Shown: positions 7,273 to 15,790 of the stretch, in pieces
Layout of the letters: each line of letters opens with the position of its first letter
Numbering within the stretch: position 1 is the stretch's first letter
Notes under the pieces: generated by a model
Database searches by the model: none
What the model saw: only the letters and a program-made list of their open reading frames with translations
What the model was told of the DNA's origin: nothing
Position numbers and translations under genes: made by a program
DNA from: Phycisphaerales bacterium
GTDB lineage: Bacteria; Planctomycetota; Phycisphaerae; Phycisphaerales; UBA1924
DNA: 64,000 nt
Direction: 5' to 3'
NCBI GenBank assembly: GCA_020845755.1
Contig: JADLFE010000046.1
Location: 186,001 to 250,000 of the forward strand

Positions 7273-9285
7273 ATGCTGAGCACACTCATTGCCGTCGCGT
7301 CGGTGGCCCTCGCCGCCCCGCCGCAGGTCTCATTCCAGTCACTGCTCTCGGAGATGACCGATCGCGGTGCCATAGCGCGTTTTCCGGCGCCGGAGTATCT
7401 GTGCGCGCAGGCGTCGAGTTATGACCGCGCGTCGACATCGTCGTCGAACGCCGAGACGTGGTTCGCCAACGGCGACTACAACCAGTTCATCCGCGTTGAG
7501 GAGAACAACGGACGGAAGGAATGGGTCATGATGGATCAGGCTGGGCCGGGCGCCGTGGTGCGCATCTGGTCGGCCAACCCCAAGGGCGTGCTGCGGGTCT
7601 ATGTCGACGGCGACGCGACGCCCGTGCTCGAGGGGCCGATGGCGGACATGCTGGGCGGGAAGAACGAAGTCGTCGGCACGCCGCTCTCGCAGGAGTCTGC
7701 GCGTGGTTGGAACCTCTACCTGCCGATCCCGTACGCGAAGCACTGCAAAGTGACCAGCGACAGCGACAAGTTCTACTACCAGGTCAACTACCGCACGTAT
7801 GGCAAGGGATCGGAGGTAGCGTCGGCCAGCGCGGCGTTGCTCAAGGGGAACCTTGATGCGATCAAGGCAGCGAACAAGCGACTGAACGAGGACAACGGCC
7901 CGGAGGCCAAGTCGCCACCGCCGCCGAAGAAGAAGTTGGCGCCGGGGGCTGAGTACGTCAACGATCTGCCTGCCGAGCCTCACGCGGTCGACAGCGTGCG
8001 TGTGTACATCTCTGCCAAGGACATGGAGCAGGCGTGCCGCTCGGTGGTTATCGTCGGGACGTTTGACGGCGAGGAGACGATCTGGTGCCCGGTCAGCGAG
8101 TTCTTCGGGTCGGGCGTTGGGGTGAACGAGTATCGCGACTGGTATCGGAGCGTGGAGAAGCCGGGTGATTTCTCCTGCCGCTGGGTGATGCCGTACGCGA
8201 AGTCGGGTTCGATCAAGTTGGTGAATCTCGGCAAGGAGCCGGTCGGGATGATGCTGACGACCGACGTGCGTGACTGGACATGGGATGACAGTTCCATGCA
8301 TTTCTTTGCGCGATGGCGATCGGACTATCCGATCCATGCGTTCGCTGGTCGTGGCACGATCGATTACAACTATGTAGAGATCAAGGGCGCCGGTGTGTAT
8401 GTCGGTGACAACCTGTCGCTCATGAACCCCGTGCCCGAGTGGTGGGGCGAGGGCGATGAGAAGGTGTTTGTCGACGGCGAGGCGTTCCCGTCGCACTTCG
8501 GCACCGGCACCGAGGACTACTACGGCTATGCGTGGGGCGCATCGATCAAGTTCGAGCATCCGTTCCACGCCCAGCCGCGCGTCGACGGGCAGAAGACTGA
8601 GAACTGCTATGGGCAGACGACTGTGACGCGTGTTCGTTCGCTTGACGCGATCCCTTTCACAAAGGCGCTGAAGTTCGATATCGAGGTGTGGCACTGGAAG
8701 GAATGCGACGTTGCGTACGCCGCGACGTCGTACTTCTATGCCAAGCCCGGCGCGACGCACAACCGTCCGGCGGTTCCCGACGCTGCGAAGGCCGCGATCG
8801 TGCAGGCGCCGCCGCTCCCGCCGCCGTTTGCGATCGAGGGGGCGCTCGAGTGCGAGGAACTGAAGATCGTGAAGACCACGCAGGACATCACGGTGGGCGG
8901 TCAGGGCATGGGCTCGTTCCGTCCGCGCACGTGGAGCGGCGAGGGGCACCTGTGGGTGCAGGGCAAGCGTGTCGGCGATTTCGTCGAGTTGAAGGTGCCA
9001 TGCGAGAAGGGCAAGGCCGTCAGGGTTGCGCTGCACGCCACCAGGAGTTGGGACTACGGCATCGTTCGTTTCTCGATCGATGGTACGCAAGTCGGCAAGG
9101 ATACCGATCTCTTCAGCGGCGCGCAGAACAAGGTCGAGCCGACCGGCGCGATCGATCTGGGCACGATCGAGCCCAAGGGCGATTCGTTCATCCTGCGGGC
9201 CGAGGTCGTGGGGGGCAACGAGAAGTCGATGGGGAGCAAGGCGTTCTTCGGCCTTGACTGCCTGGTGCTGACGCCCGTGAAGTGA
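7273..9285 (+). CDS. DUF2961 / glycoside hydrolase family GH172 protein, exported
   Basis: The 670-residue protein begins with a short signal-like segment (MLSTLIAVASVALAAPP). It carries DUF2961 features: an early aromatic and Asn-rich region (SSYDRASTSSSNAETWFANGD), a central NLSLMNPVPEWWGEGDEK segment, and the diagnostic FGTGTEDYYGYAWG. A C-terminal jelly-roll-like domain from about residue 530 may bind carbohydrate. Characterised GH172 members act on alpha-linked fructofuranosides or on D-arabinofuranosides. The exact substrate cannot be read from sequence. The gene lies 68 bp upstream of a sugar ABC permease and its binding protein, which suggests the released sugar is imported by that system (inference). 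Confidence 0.85.
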   Translation: MLSTLIAVASVALAAPPQVSFQSLLSEMTDRGAIARFPAPEYLCAQASSYDRASTSSSNAETWFANGDYNQFIRVEENNGRKEWVMMDQAGPGAVVRIWSANPKGVLRVYVDGDATPVLEGPMADMLGGKNEVVGTPLSQESARGWNLYLPIPYAKHCKVTSDSDKFYYQVNYRTYGKGSEVASASAALLKGNLDAIKAANKRLNEDNGPEAKSPPPPKKKLAPGAEYVNDLPAEPHAVDSVRVYISAKDMEQACRSVVIVGTFDGEETIWCPVSEFFGSGVGVNEYRDWYRSVEKPGDFSCRWVMPYAKSGSIKLVNLGKEPVGMMLTTDVRDWTWDDSSMHFFARWRSDYPIHAFAGRGTIDYNYVEIKGAGVYVGDNLSLMNPVPEWWGEGDEKVFVDGEAFPSHFGTGTEDYYGYAWGASIKFEHPFHAQPRVDGQKTENCYGQTTVTRVRSLDAIPFTKALKFDIEVWHWKECDVAYAATSYFYAKPGATHNRPAVPDAAKAAIVQAPPLPPPFAIEGALECEELKIVKTTQDITVGGQGMGSFRPRTWSGEGHLWVQGKRVGDFVELKVPCEKGKAVRVALHATRSWDYGIVRFSIDGTQVGKDTDLFSGAQNKVEPTGAIDLGTIEPKGDSFILRAEVVGGNEKSMGSKAFFGLDCLVLTPVK

Positions 9286-9353
9286 TAGAGAGCAGGCTTT
9301 GCGCCGCCCGATCGCGAGGTCGGGCCGCGCTTTGATTCGTTGTTTGTCGCCGC

Positions 9354-10322
9354 ATGACCCATGTCCGCTCCAAAGCACGAATCTCCCGCGAGGTCCTCGC
9401 GGGCTTTGTCGCGCTCGCGCTGGTGCTCATCGGCGGCGCGGCCTTCAACGCCGACGGCCTTTTTTTTCAGTCCCAGACCCACCTCGACGCGCTCGGCCAG
9501 AACGCGCCGTATGGAATACTCGCCTGCGGGTTGACGCTGGTGATCATCACCGGCGGCATCGACCTGGCCGTCGGCTCGATCGTCGCGCTGGCGGGCGTTG
9601 CGTTCGCGCTGATCGCGCTCAAGCACGGGATGGCGGCGTGGATCGCCTGGATCGCGGCGCTGGCGGTCGGCACGACGAGCGGCCTGACCGCCGGCTCGCT
9701 CATCGCCCATGCACGCCTTCAGCCCTTTGTCGCGACGCTCGCGATCATGGCGTTCGCTCGCGGCCTGGCGAAGTGGTCGACCGACGGCGTGAAGATCCAG
9801 AAATTTCCCTATCCGCCGATCCTCGAGGCGCTCAACTACCAGGTTCACGTCGGCGGCGTCGACATCCCGATCTCCATCGCGTTCTTTGTGGCGACGGCCG
9901 CCGCCACGCTCATCATTCTGCGAACGACGACGCTGGGCGTGTGGCTGTATTCGATCGGCGACAACGAGCAGGCTGCGCGGTACGCGGGCGTGCCGGTGAA
10001 GCGGGTCAAAGTCATCGCGTACACACTCTGCGGCGTGTTGGCGGGGCTTGCGGGCGTGCTGTTCTGCGCGCTGGAGCGGCAGGGCAACCCCGACGCGGGC
10101 GTGGGCTATGAACTCACCGCGATCGCGATGGTCGTGATCGGCGGCACGTCACTCTCCGGCGGGCGCGGCGGGGCGCTCCTGACGGTGCTGGGCACGCTGG
10201 TGATCGCGTACCTCCGCAAGATTCTCGATATCAACGGCGTCGGCACCGCCGAGCAGTACATGATCACCGGCGTCATCATTGTGCTGGCGGTGCTGGCGCA
10301 GGGCTTCAGGCGGCGAGGGTGA
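9354..10322 (+). CDS. Ribose-type sugar ABC transporter permease
   Basis: This 322-residue integral membrane protein has the RbsC/BPD_transp_2 pattern. It shows G(L)TLVIITGGIDLAVGSIVAL near residue 60, alternating hydrophobic helices, the cytoplasmic coupling loop YSIGDNEQAARYAGVPVKRVK, and GGTSLSGGRGG before the last helices. Its length matches the family. The start ATG at 9354 is the first in frame. It forms a transcription unit with the binding-protein gene that starts 56 bp after its stop and probably with GH172 upstream. No ATPase gene lies in this unit, so the ATPase at 3398-5032 is the obvious candidate partner. Confidence 0.92.
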   Translation: MTHVRSKARISREVLAGFVALALVLIGGAAFNADGLFFQSQTHLDALGQNAPYGILACGLTLVIITGGIDLAVGSIVALAGVAFALIALKHGMAAWIAWIAALAVGTTSGLTAGSLIAHARLQPFVATLAIMAFARGLAKWSTDGVKIQKFPYPPILEALNYQVHVGGVDIPISIAFFVATAAATLIILRTTTLGVWLYSIGDNEQAARYAGVPVKRVKVIAYTLCGVLAGLAGVLFCALERQGNPDAGVGYELTAIAMVVIGGTSLSGGRGGALLTVLGTLVIAYLRKILDINGVGTAEQYMITGVIIVLAVLAQGFRRRG

Positions 10323-10378
10323 TTCCGCTGCGCGGATACGTGTACAATTCCGGCAAGCACCCATTTCGAGGTCATCCC

Positions 10379-11365
10379 ATGCTGAGCCGCCGTTCCATCC
10401 TTGCCGCCGTCGTCACCGCTCCTTTCGCTCTGTCGGCCCTCGCCGGTGAAGCAACCCTTGACTGCACGGACGTGCAGCCCGCCGCCAAGGCGATCACGAT
10501 CGGCTACAGCCAGTGCAACCGCGGCGAGCCGTGGCGCGAGCAGATGGACAAGGACATCAAGGCGAACGCGGCCAAGCACAGCGAGATCAAATTGATCGCC
10601 AAGGACGCGCAGAACGAGGCGCTGCGCCAGATCGGGCACGTGCGCGAGTTTGTGTCGCAGAAGGTCGACGTGCTCATCATCTCGCCCAAGGACACGAGCC
10701 TGACGCCCGCGATCGCCGACGCGTTCAAGGCCGGGATTCCGGTCATCATCCTCGATCGAAAGGTCGAGGGCGATCAATACACGTGCTTCATCGGGGCCGA
10801 CAACCGCGTGATCGGCGAGCAGGTCGGCAAGTGGATCGTGCAGACGCTGGGCGGCAAGGACAAAGCCGAGGGCGGCGTGGTCGAACTGCAAGGCCTCTCC
10901 TCAACCATCGCGGCCAAGGACCGCTCCGAGCCGTTCCGCGAGGCGATCAAGGACACGAAACTGAAGATCGTGTACGACGCCGACATGGAATGGCTGAGCG
11001 ACAAGGCCCGCGAGAAGATGCAGGCCGCGCTGGCCCGCAACGCCAAGAAGGGCTCGATCAAGGTGGTGTACGGCGCGAACGACCCGGCGGCGATCGCGGC
11101 CTACAACGCCGCCAAGGACGCGGGGCGCGAGAAGGAAATGATCTTCGTGGGCGTGGATGCGCTCCCGCACGAGGGCGTGCAGGCCGTGAAGTCGGGAATG
11201 CTCGCCGCGACGTTCGAGTATCCGAACGGGGCGGCGGAGGCGATCGACGCGGCGATCAAACTCAGCAAGGGCGAGAAGGTCGAGAAGACGATAACGCTGG
11301 GGACGCGCCTGTTCACGAAGGAGAACGTGGACAAGGGCGGCGAAGCGATCCCGGCGACAAAGTGA
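10379..11365 (+). CDS. Periplasmic sugar-binding protein of the ribose/galactose type
   Basis: The start is set at the ATG at 10379, which opens with MLSRRSILAAVVTAPFALSA, an export signal with a twin-arginine-like start. The 328-residue protein has the type I periplasmic binding fold (Peripla_BP_4): ITIGYSQCNRGEPWREQM at the first strand, LIISPKDTSLTPAI, IPVIILDRKV, and FVGVDALPHEG in the second lobe. It would capture the sugar for the permease just upstream. An intact in-frame start at 10319 exists but falls in the permease stop region and lacks a signal peptide at its end. Confidence 0.9.
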   Translation: MLSRRSILAAVVTAPFALSALAGEATLDCTDVQPAAKAITIGYSQCNRGEPWREQMDKDIKANAAKHSEIKLIAKDAQNEALRQIGHVREFVSQKVDVLIISPKDTSLTPAIADAFKAGIPVIILDRKVEGDQYTCFIGADNRVIGEQVGKWIVQTLGGKDKAEGGVVELQGLSSTIAAKDRSEPFREAIKDTKLKIVYDADMEWLSDKAREKMQAALARNAKKGSIKVVYGANDPAAIAAYNAAKDAGREKEMIFVGVDALPHEGVQAVKSGMLAATFEYPNGAAEAIDAAIKLSKGEKVEKTITLGTRLFTKENVDKGGEAIPATK

Positions 11366-11428
11366 AGCCCGAATCACGCTTCGTCGAGGACCTCGGCGCG
11401 GGTTGAGCAAGGTCGGTATCTTGTTCCC

Positions 11429-12835
11429 ATGATCCCCCGCCTTGGCCTTGCGATCACCCGCGTCTTTCGCGCCATCGTGCCCGACCCGTTCGTGCTTGCC
11501 GTCGGGCTCACGATCCTCACCTTCATCCTCGCGATCTTCTTCGGCACATGGGAGGGCAAGCCCGTCGCCGATCGGGCGCTGGCGCTGCTCGATTCGTGGC
11601 GGAGCGGCTCTGGCATCTGGAAGCTCCTTGATTTCTCGATGAAGATGTGCCTCGTGCTCGTCACCGGGCACGCCCTGGCCGACGCCCCGGTGGTCAAGCA
11701 AGCCCTGGCCCGCATGGCGTCGCTTCCGCGCTCCGGCGCTTCGGCCGCGGCCATGGTTGGCTTCATGGCGTGCGCCACGGCCGTCGTCAATTGGGGGCTG
11801 GGCCTCATCGTCGGCGCGATCATGGCTCGCGAGGTGGGGCGAGCGTTCCGCGATCGCGGGCAACCGCTGCACTACCCACTCGTCGTCGCGGCGGGATACA
11901 CGGGCCTCATGGTCTGGCACGGCGGGCTCTCCGGCTCGGCGCCGCTGTCGATGACCTCCAAGGCCGAGGCGGCCAAGGTGCTGCCCGCCAGCGCAATGTC
12001 GTCGCTGGGCGATGTTCCGGTGCCGCTGGATCAATCGATGTTCGCGCCGTTCAATCTTGTCATCACGCTCGGACTGCTGGCGCTGGTGCCGATCGTGCTG
12101 GCGTTGCTCTCGCCGCGCGAGGCGGCGTTGTGCGTCGCGCCGCCCGAAGCGATCTCACGCGATCACGGCGCAAGCGACGGCGAATCGCCTGTTGAATCAG
12201 GCGAAAGGGTGACGTTTCCCGATCGTCTCGAACGCTCCGCGATCGTGATGCTGGCGCTGGCGATCCCGCTGGCTCTCACCGTGTGGCGGTTTGTGCAGAG
12301 CAAGTCCCTGATGGAATTCGGGCTCAACGAGTTCTGCGCCCTCATGCTCGCGCTGGGTTTGCTGCTGCACGGCTCGCTGAAGTCGTATGCCGCCAGCGCC
12401 GAAGAGGCCGCCCGAGGCTGCGCCGGGATCATCCTGCAGTTCCCGCTCTATGCCGGGATCATGGCGATGATGGAGGCTTCCGGGTTGATCGCCACGATCG
12501 CCAATCTCATCGCTAGCGCCGGCGGGCAGCGCTTCACACCCGTGTTGACGTTCTATGCCGCGTGCATCATCAACCTCTTTGTTCCCTCCGGCGGCGGGCA
12601 GTGGGCGGTGCAGGGGCCGATCGCGCTGCAGACGGGTCTGTCGACCGGCGTGCCGCTGGGCAAGATGGTGATGGCGGTGGCGTATGGAGATCAACTGACG
12701 AACATGCTCCAGCCGTTCTGGGCGTTGCCGCTGCTCGCGATTACGCGAGCCAGGGCGCGGGACATGGTGGGGTACTGCGCGGTGGTGATGCTCGCGGGCG
12801 GTGTGTGGATTTCGATCTGGATGTGCGTGATGTGA
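11429..12835 (+). CDS. atoE: Short-chain fatty acid transporter, AtoE family
   Basis: The 468-residue protein has about twelve hydrophobic segments and the AtoE/TIGR00366 signature regions: RAIVPDPFVLAVGLTILTF near the N-terminus, NWGLGLIVGAIMAREV, a HGGLSGSAPL turn, NLFVPSGGGQWAVQGP, and GDQLTNMLQPFWALPLL near the end. Family members carry short-chain fatty acids such as butyrate or acetoacetate across the inner membrane. It lies 63 bp after the sugar-binding protein gene on the same strand. No acetoacetyl-CoA metabolism genes are nearby, so the substrate remains open. The gene ends against the convergent terminator of the RRM gene. Confidence 0.9.
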   Translation: MIPRLGLAITRVFRAIVPDPFVLAVGLTILTFILAIFFGTWEGKPVADRALALLDSWRSGSGIWKLLDFSMKMCLVLVTGHALADAPVVKQALARMASLPRSGASAAAMVGFMACATAVVNWGLGLIVGAIMAREVGRAFRDRGQPLHYPLVVAAGYTGLMVWHGGLSGSAPLSMTSKAEAAKVLPASAMSSLGDVPVPLDQSMFAPFNLVITLGLLALVPIVLALLSPREAALCVAPPEAISRDHGASDGESPVESGERVTFPDRLERSAIVMLALAIPLALTVWRFVQSKSLMEFGLNEFCALMLALGLLLHGSLKSYAASAEEAARGCAGIILQFPLYAGIMAMMEASGLIATIANLIASAGGQRFTPVLTFYAACIINLFVPSGGGQWAVQGPIALQTGLSTGVPLGKMVMAVAYGDQLTNMLQPFWALPLLAITRARARDMVGYCAVVMLAGGVWISIWMCVM

Positions 12836-12860
12836 GCGCGGGCGCCGGATCCGCCCAATG

Positions 12861-12885
12861 AAAAACCGGAGCCCAGGGGCTCCGG
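12861..12885 (-). terminator. Intrinsic terminator of RRM gene 1
   Basis: Read on the minus strand, the sequence forms CCGGAGCCC/GGGCTCCGG with a tiny loop, followed by TTTTT. It lies 43 bp past the RRM stop codon. The convergent atoE gene ends 25 bp away. Confidence 0.8.
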
Positions 12886-12928
12886 CTTGTGATTCACGAG
12901 TGAATCAGATCAGATTGTGCCGGCTGAT

Positions 12929-13270
12929 TTACCAGCCGCCGCGACCGCGACCACCGCCGCCGCCGCCACCACCGAAACCGCCACGGCTCCCGCCGCCGAA
13001 ACCACCACGGCTGCCGCCGCCGCCGCCTTCGCGGGGCTTGGCCTCGTTGACCGTGAGGTCGCGACCATCAACGTTCTTGCCGCCCAGGGCCGCCATGGCG
13101 GCGCGGGCGTGGTCGTCGTTGCTGAACTCGACGAAACCGAAGCCGCGCGGGCGGCCGGTCTCGCGGTCCATGACGAGCGTCGCGGATGTGACTTCGCCGT
13201 GGGCGGCGAAGAGTTCACGGAGCTGTGCTTCGGAGGTGCTGAACGAGAGATTACCAACGTAAAGCTTCAT
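12929..13270 (-). CDS. RNA-binding protein with one RRM and a Gly/Arg-rich tail (copy 1)
   Basis: The 113-residue protein consists of a single RNA recognition motif and an RGG-type tail. RNP2 is LYVGNLSF at residues 3-10 and RNP1 is RGFGFVEF near residues 43-50. The tail from about residue 82 contains repeated RGGFGGG units with a 9-residue period. This is the bacterial Rbp-type RRM family seen in cyanobacteria and planctomycetes. These proteins bind RNA and several are cold-induced, which is family knowledge, not shown here. A close paralogue lies at 26894-27244. Both genes have the same inverted-repeat leader just before the start codon. Confidence 0.95.
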   Translation of the reverse strand: MKLYVGNLSFSTSEAQLRELFAAHGEVTSATLVMDRETGRPRGFGFVEFSNDDHARAAMAALGGKNVDGRDLTVNEAKPREGGGGGSRGGFGGGSRGGFGGGGGGGGRGRGGW

Positions 13271-13284
13271 AGCTTTCGATCCTT

Positions 13285-13327
13285 GCCCGAGAGGACAGAT
13301 TCAAATTTCCGGTGCTTGGGCTCGGGC
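13285..13327 (-). promoter_or_regulatory. Leader hairpin upstream of RRM gene 1
   Basis: On the minus strand GCCCGAG (13327-13321) can pair with CTCGGGC (13291-13285) across a 29-nt loop. The 3' arm ends 14 nt before the ATG, and AAGGA, the likely ribosome binding site, starts right after it. The same arms and a CTGT-C/T-CT-T/C-CTCGGGCA segment occur at the same place in RRM gene 2. A TATACT box at 13399-13394 could be the -10 element, but no good -35 was seen. Confidence 0.6.
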
Positions 13328-13661
13328 AGAGAAAGCGTCGGGAGACCTGGAGACTCGACCGACGTGGCCGGGCCAGAACAGAAATCACGACGAAGTATAG
13401 GCGATATCGACGAGCCATACGCGACAAATCCGAGATGTTGCGCGAGATCGATGTGAATCACTTGGCTTCAACGGCGCGATCTTGCTGGCCTTGGCTGATC
13501 GAGCAGTGCGCAGTACCCCTGTTTTCGAGGAGAATTGGTACGGCCGAGGGTTCACGTCCTTCGTGTTGATTCTTGCGCGTGGCTATTCACGCCGTCGAAG
13601 TGTGGATTCCATATCTCTTGGCCTGCAAGGGAAAGTCGTCAGCGTGCGGTCACCCACGCGC
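13328..13661. other. Intergenic region between RRM gene 1 and the DUF4259 gene
   Basis: Apart from the 5' part of the RRM leader and the possible TATACT box at 13394-13399, nothing was recognised in this 334-bp stretch. There is no convincing reading frame, repeat or terminator. Transcription runs away from it to the left, and the DUF4259 gene ends at its right edge. Confidence 0.5.
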
Positions 13662-14063
13662 TCACCCCGACACGCGCCCTCGAAGAGACTCCACACGCTG
13701 CATCCACTCCGCGTTGTTCTTCCACGATTCCGCCAGTTCCGAGTGCTTCCCCAGCACCGCATCGATCGCCTCGTGCGCCAGTGCCACGATCGAATCGTCC
13801 GGAACAAGCGGGTGCGCCCGAACCCACGTGTCCACCGCTTCGGTGTACGAGTTCTGAGCGCCGAACCGCCCGTGCAGCCGCGCGAGAACCTCGCACGCCG
13901 CCAGCGCCTGGCACGCCACGTCCGCATCGAGGTAGTCCTCGCTCTCGTCGATGGCGGCCTGCAGCGCCGAAGTCACCAGTTCAAGGTCTTCATAGTCCTC
14001 CAGAGTCGCCGCCCAATCACAAGCCGCGTCGTTATCAAAGGTGTCCGTTCCCCAAGCGCCCAT
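13662..14063 (-). CDS. DUF4259 domain protein
   Basis: The 133-residue acidic protein starts MGAWGTDTFDNDAACDW, the characteristic opening of DUF4259 proteins. The family's helical body follows (DYLDADVACQALAACEVLARL). The ATG at 14063 is chosen because GGAGGAAGT lies directly upstream; the open frame extends further but without protein character. The function of the family is unknown. No signal peptide is present, so it is predicted cytoplasmic. It is divergent from the DinB-like gene. Confidence 0.85.
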   Translation of the reverse strand: MGAWGTDTFDNDAACDWAATLEDYEDLELVTSALQAAIDESEDYLDADVACQALAACEVLARLHGRFGAQNSYTEAVDTWVRAHPLVPDDSIVALAHEAIDAVLGKHSELAESWKNNAEWMQRVESLRGRVSG

Positions 14064-14198
14064 ACTTCCTCCGATCGCCTCGCGAGAGCACTCCGCAACT
14101 CCGCCGGTCGGCGGCCACTGTAGTCTACAAACAGGATCGTGTTGTGTGCAATTCCCTTTCGACCTATCAGATATCGTGCCGGTTCCGGGAGATCTCAT

Positions 14199-14717
14199 GT
14201 GCACAAGTTGTCCCGCAGTATCGAAATCCTCGAACGAACCCCGGCCGTGCTTCGATCGCTCCTCTTGGGGCTGCCCGACTTCTGGGTTGGCGGCGACTAT
14301 GGCCCGGGCACATGGTCCGCCCTGCAAGTGGTGGGGCACCTGATCGTCGGCGAGCGCGACGACTGGATTCCTCGCCTCCGCCGAATTCTCGAGCACGGCG
14401 AGTCGGTTCCCTTCGATCCATTTCCCCACGACGCGACCGCCGCGGCACCCGGCACGCCGCTGGCGGAATTGCTCGACGAGTTCGAACGGCTTCGTGCGGC
14501 GAACCTGCGAGAGTTGCACGCCATCAACCTCTCGCACGCCGATCTTGAGCGGACCGGCACGCATCCAGCGTTCGGCCGCGTAACCGCGTCGCAACTGCTG
14601 TCAACGTGGGTGGTGCACGATCTGCACCACCTGCGTCAGATTTCGCTGGCGATGGCGTGGCAATACCGCGACGCCGTCGGGCCGTGGTGCCAATATCTGA
14701 ACACGCTCAATCGATAG
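14199..14717 (+). CDS. DinB/YfiT-like putative metal-dependent hydrolase
   Basis: The protein has the DinB four-helix-bundle pattern with its histidine triad: one His in VVGHLIVGERDDW and two in HDLHHLRQI. The GTG at 14199 is proposed as start because GGGAG precedes it by 7 nt and the first helix begins there (KLSRSIEILERTPAVL). An upstream in-frame start at 14139 is possible. The length, 172 residues, fits the family. Members bind a divalent metal and several act in thiol-dependent transferase reactions. The substrate is unknown here. Confidence 0.8.
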   Translation: MHKLSRSIEILERTPAVLRSLLLGLPDFWVGGDYGPGTWSALQVVGHLIVGERDDWIPRLRRILEHGESVPFDPFPHDATAAAPGTPLAELLDEFERLRAANLRELHAINLSHADLERTGTHPAFGRVTASQLLSTWVVHDLHHLRQISLAMAWQYRDAVGPWCQYLNTLNR

Positions 14718-14953
14718 CGAGTACTCAGGCGAGATGCTCACACGCCGAAAGCGATGAACGATCGTTGCGGCACGAATTCGGCTCCGCAGGCTACCGGCAA
14801 TTCGCAAGGCACGTGCGACTCAAGTCTCGCGATTCGCATGTCAATGTGCCGATCGCCACTGGGCGGAGTGTGGACCAGATCCTCAATATCCGAGGCTCGG
14901 TTCGTCGATCACCGCGGCGTCGAGCCATCATTCACGGCCCGCCCGGCGTTTGA

Positions 14954-15790
14954 TCACGGGCGCCGTTCTCTGTCACGGCGCGTCTGAGGCCGATCGCGAG
15001 GCGTGTCTCGCTCAGCACCCCGACCCCGCTCCGGCCGCGGCGGCGTACGCCGAAACTGCGACTCGTTGTTGCCGCCGCGAGGTTCGGCCCTCCGCCCTCC
15101 ACGACGATCCTGGAATTGGTCCGGCCTCTCCATCGGCGCCATCGGTCCACGAGGGCCTACGCCCGGACCGCTGCCGCGACCTTGGAATCCCCGCGGCCCT
15201 TGCATGGGACCTCGAGGCTCCATCTGAGGACCAACGCGACCATCGAATGCCCGGGGCCGATCGGCGCGGTTCATCGGACTCTGCGGCCCCCTGCCCGGGT
15301 GCATGCCAAGACCCATGCCAGGACCACCGCGACGACCTCCAAACTCGCGAGAGCGATTCACTCGATCGCCCATTCCGCGATGCCCAGCGCCGGGGCCACG
15401 ACGCCGGTCGCCTCGACCATCCATCTTCCCGCCGCCGCCGCCGCCGCGGAACTCCCGCTCATCGTTCGCCCGACCACGCCCCATCTGCTCGCGCCGCTGC
15501 CCATTGGCATCGGGGCCACCCCGGCGACCTCTGAACTCCGGTCCATCCTGCGGTCCCACGAACGGCTCGGGCTCACTCCCCCGCGCACGCCCTTGCAAAC
15601 CACCCCTTTCTGGTCTCATCGCGCGAGGCGAGCCAGATTCGTCGGCCTGCCCGCGATCTCCCCGAACCTTCGGCGCCGGAACAGATTCCCCCGGAGGGCC
15701 TCCGCCCGGTTGGCTCTGCGCCCATGCCGAGCAAATGTGAAGCGAAAGCCCGACCGCCATGACACCAGCCATCAACCTCCACGTGTTCAT
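14954..15790 (-). CDS. Predicted secreted Arg/Gly/Pro-rich low-complexity protein
   Basis: The ATG at 15790 has AGGAG 6 nt upstream and gives a signal peptide (WRLMAGVMAVGLSLHICSAWA, cleavage near AQS). The mature ~250 residues are almost entirely R, G, P, D, E, M and Q, with repeated RRGGP, RGPM and DRRG segments and no folded domain. Base composition alone can make such frames. Against chance stand the good ribosome binding site, the signal peptide and the uninterrupted 278 codons, while antisense frames are also long. It is predicted to be exported and intrinsically disordered with a strong positive charge. Function is unknown. Confidence 0.6.
   Translation of the reverse strand: MNTWRLMAGVMAVGLSLHICSAWAQSQPGGGPPGESVPAPKVRGDRGQADESGSPRAMRPERGGLQGRARGSEPEPFVGPQDGPEFRGRRGGPDANGQRREQMGRGRANDEREFRGGGGGGKMDGRGDRRRGPGAGHRGMGDRVNRSREFGGRRGGPGMGLGMHPGRGPQSPMNRADRPRAFDGRVGPQMEPRGPMQGPRGFQGRGSGPGVGPRGPMAPMERPDQFQDRRGGRRAEPRGGNNESQFRRTPPRPERGRGAERDTPRDRPQTRRDRERRP

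Noticed and set aside
12910-13270. G/C-rich triplet runs near RRM gene 1 as a possible CRISPR or satellite array
   Set aside because: The repeats are codon-level repeats of Gly/Arg in the RRM tail and have no spacers.
13535-14548. Plus-strand frame of 337 residues across the DUF4259 and DinB region
   Set aside because: It runs through two genes with recognisable families in other frames and is rich in R, P and S without any motif.
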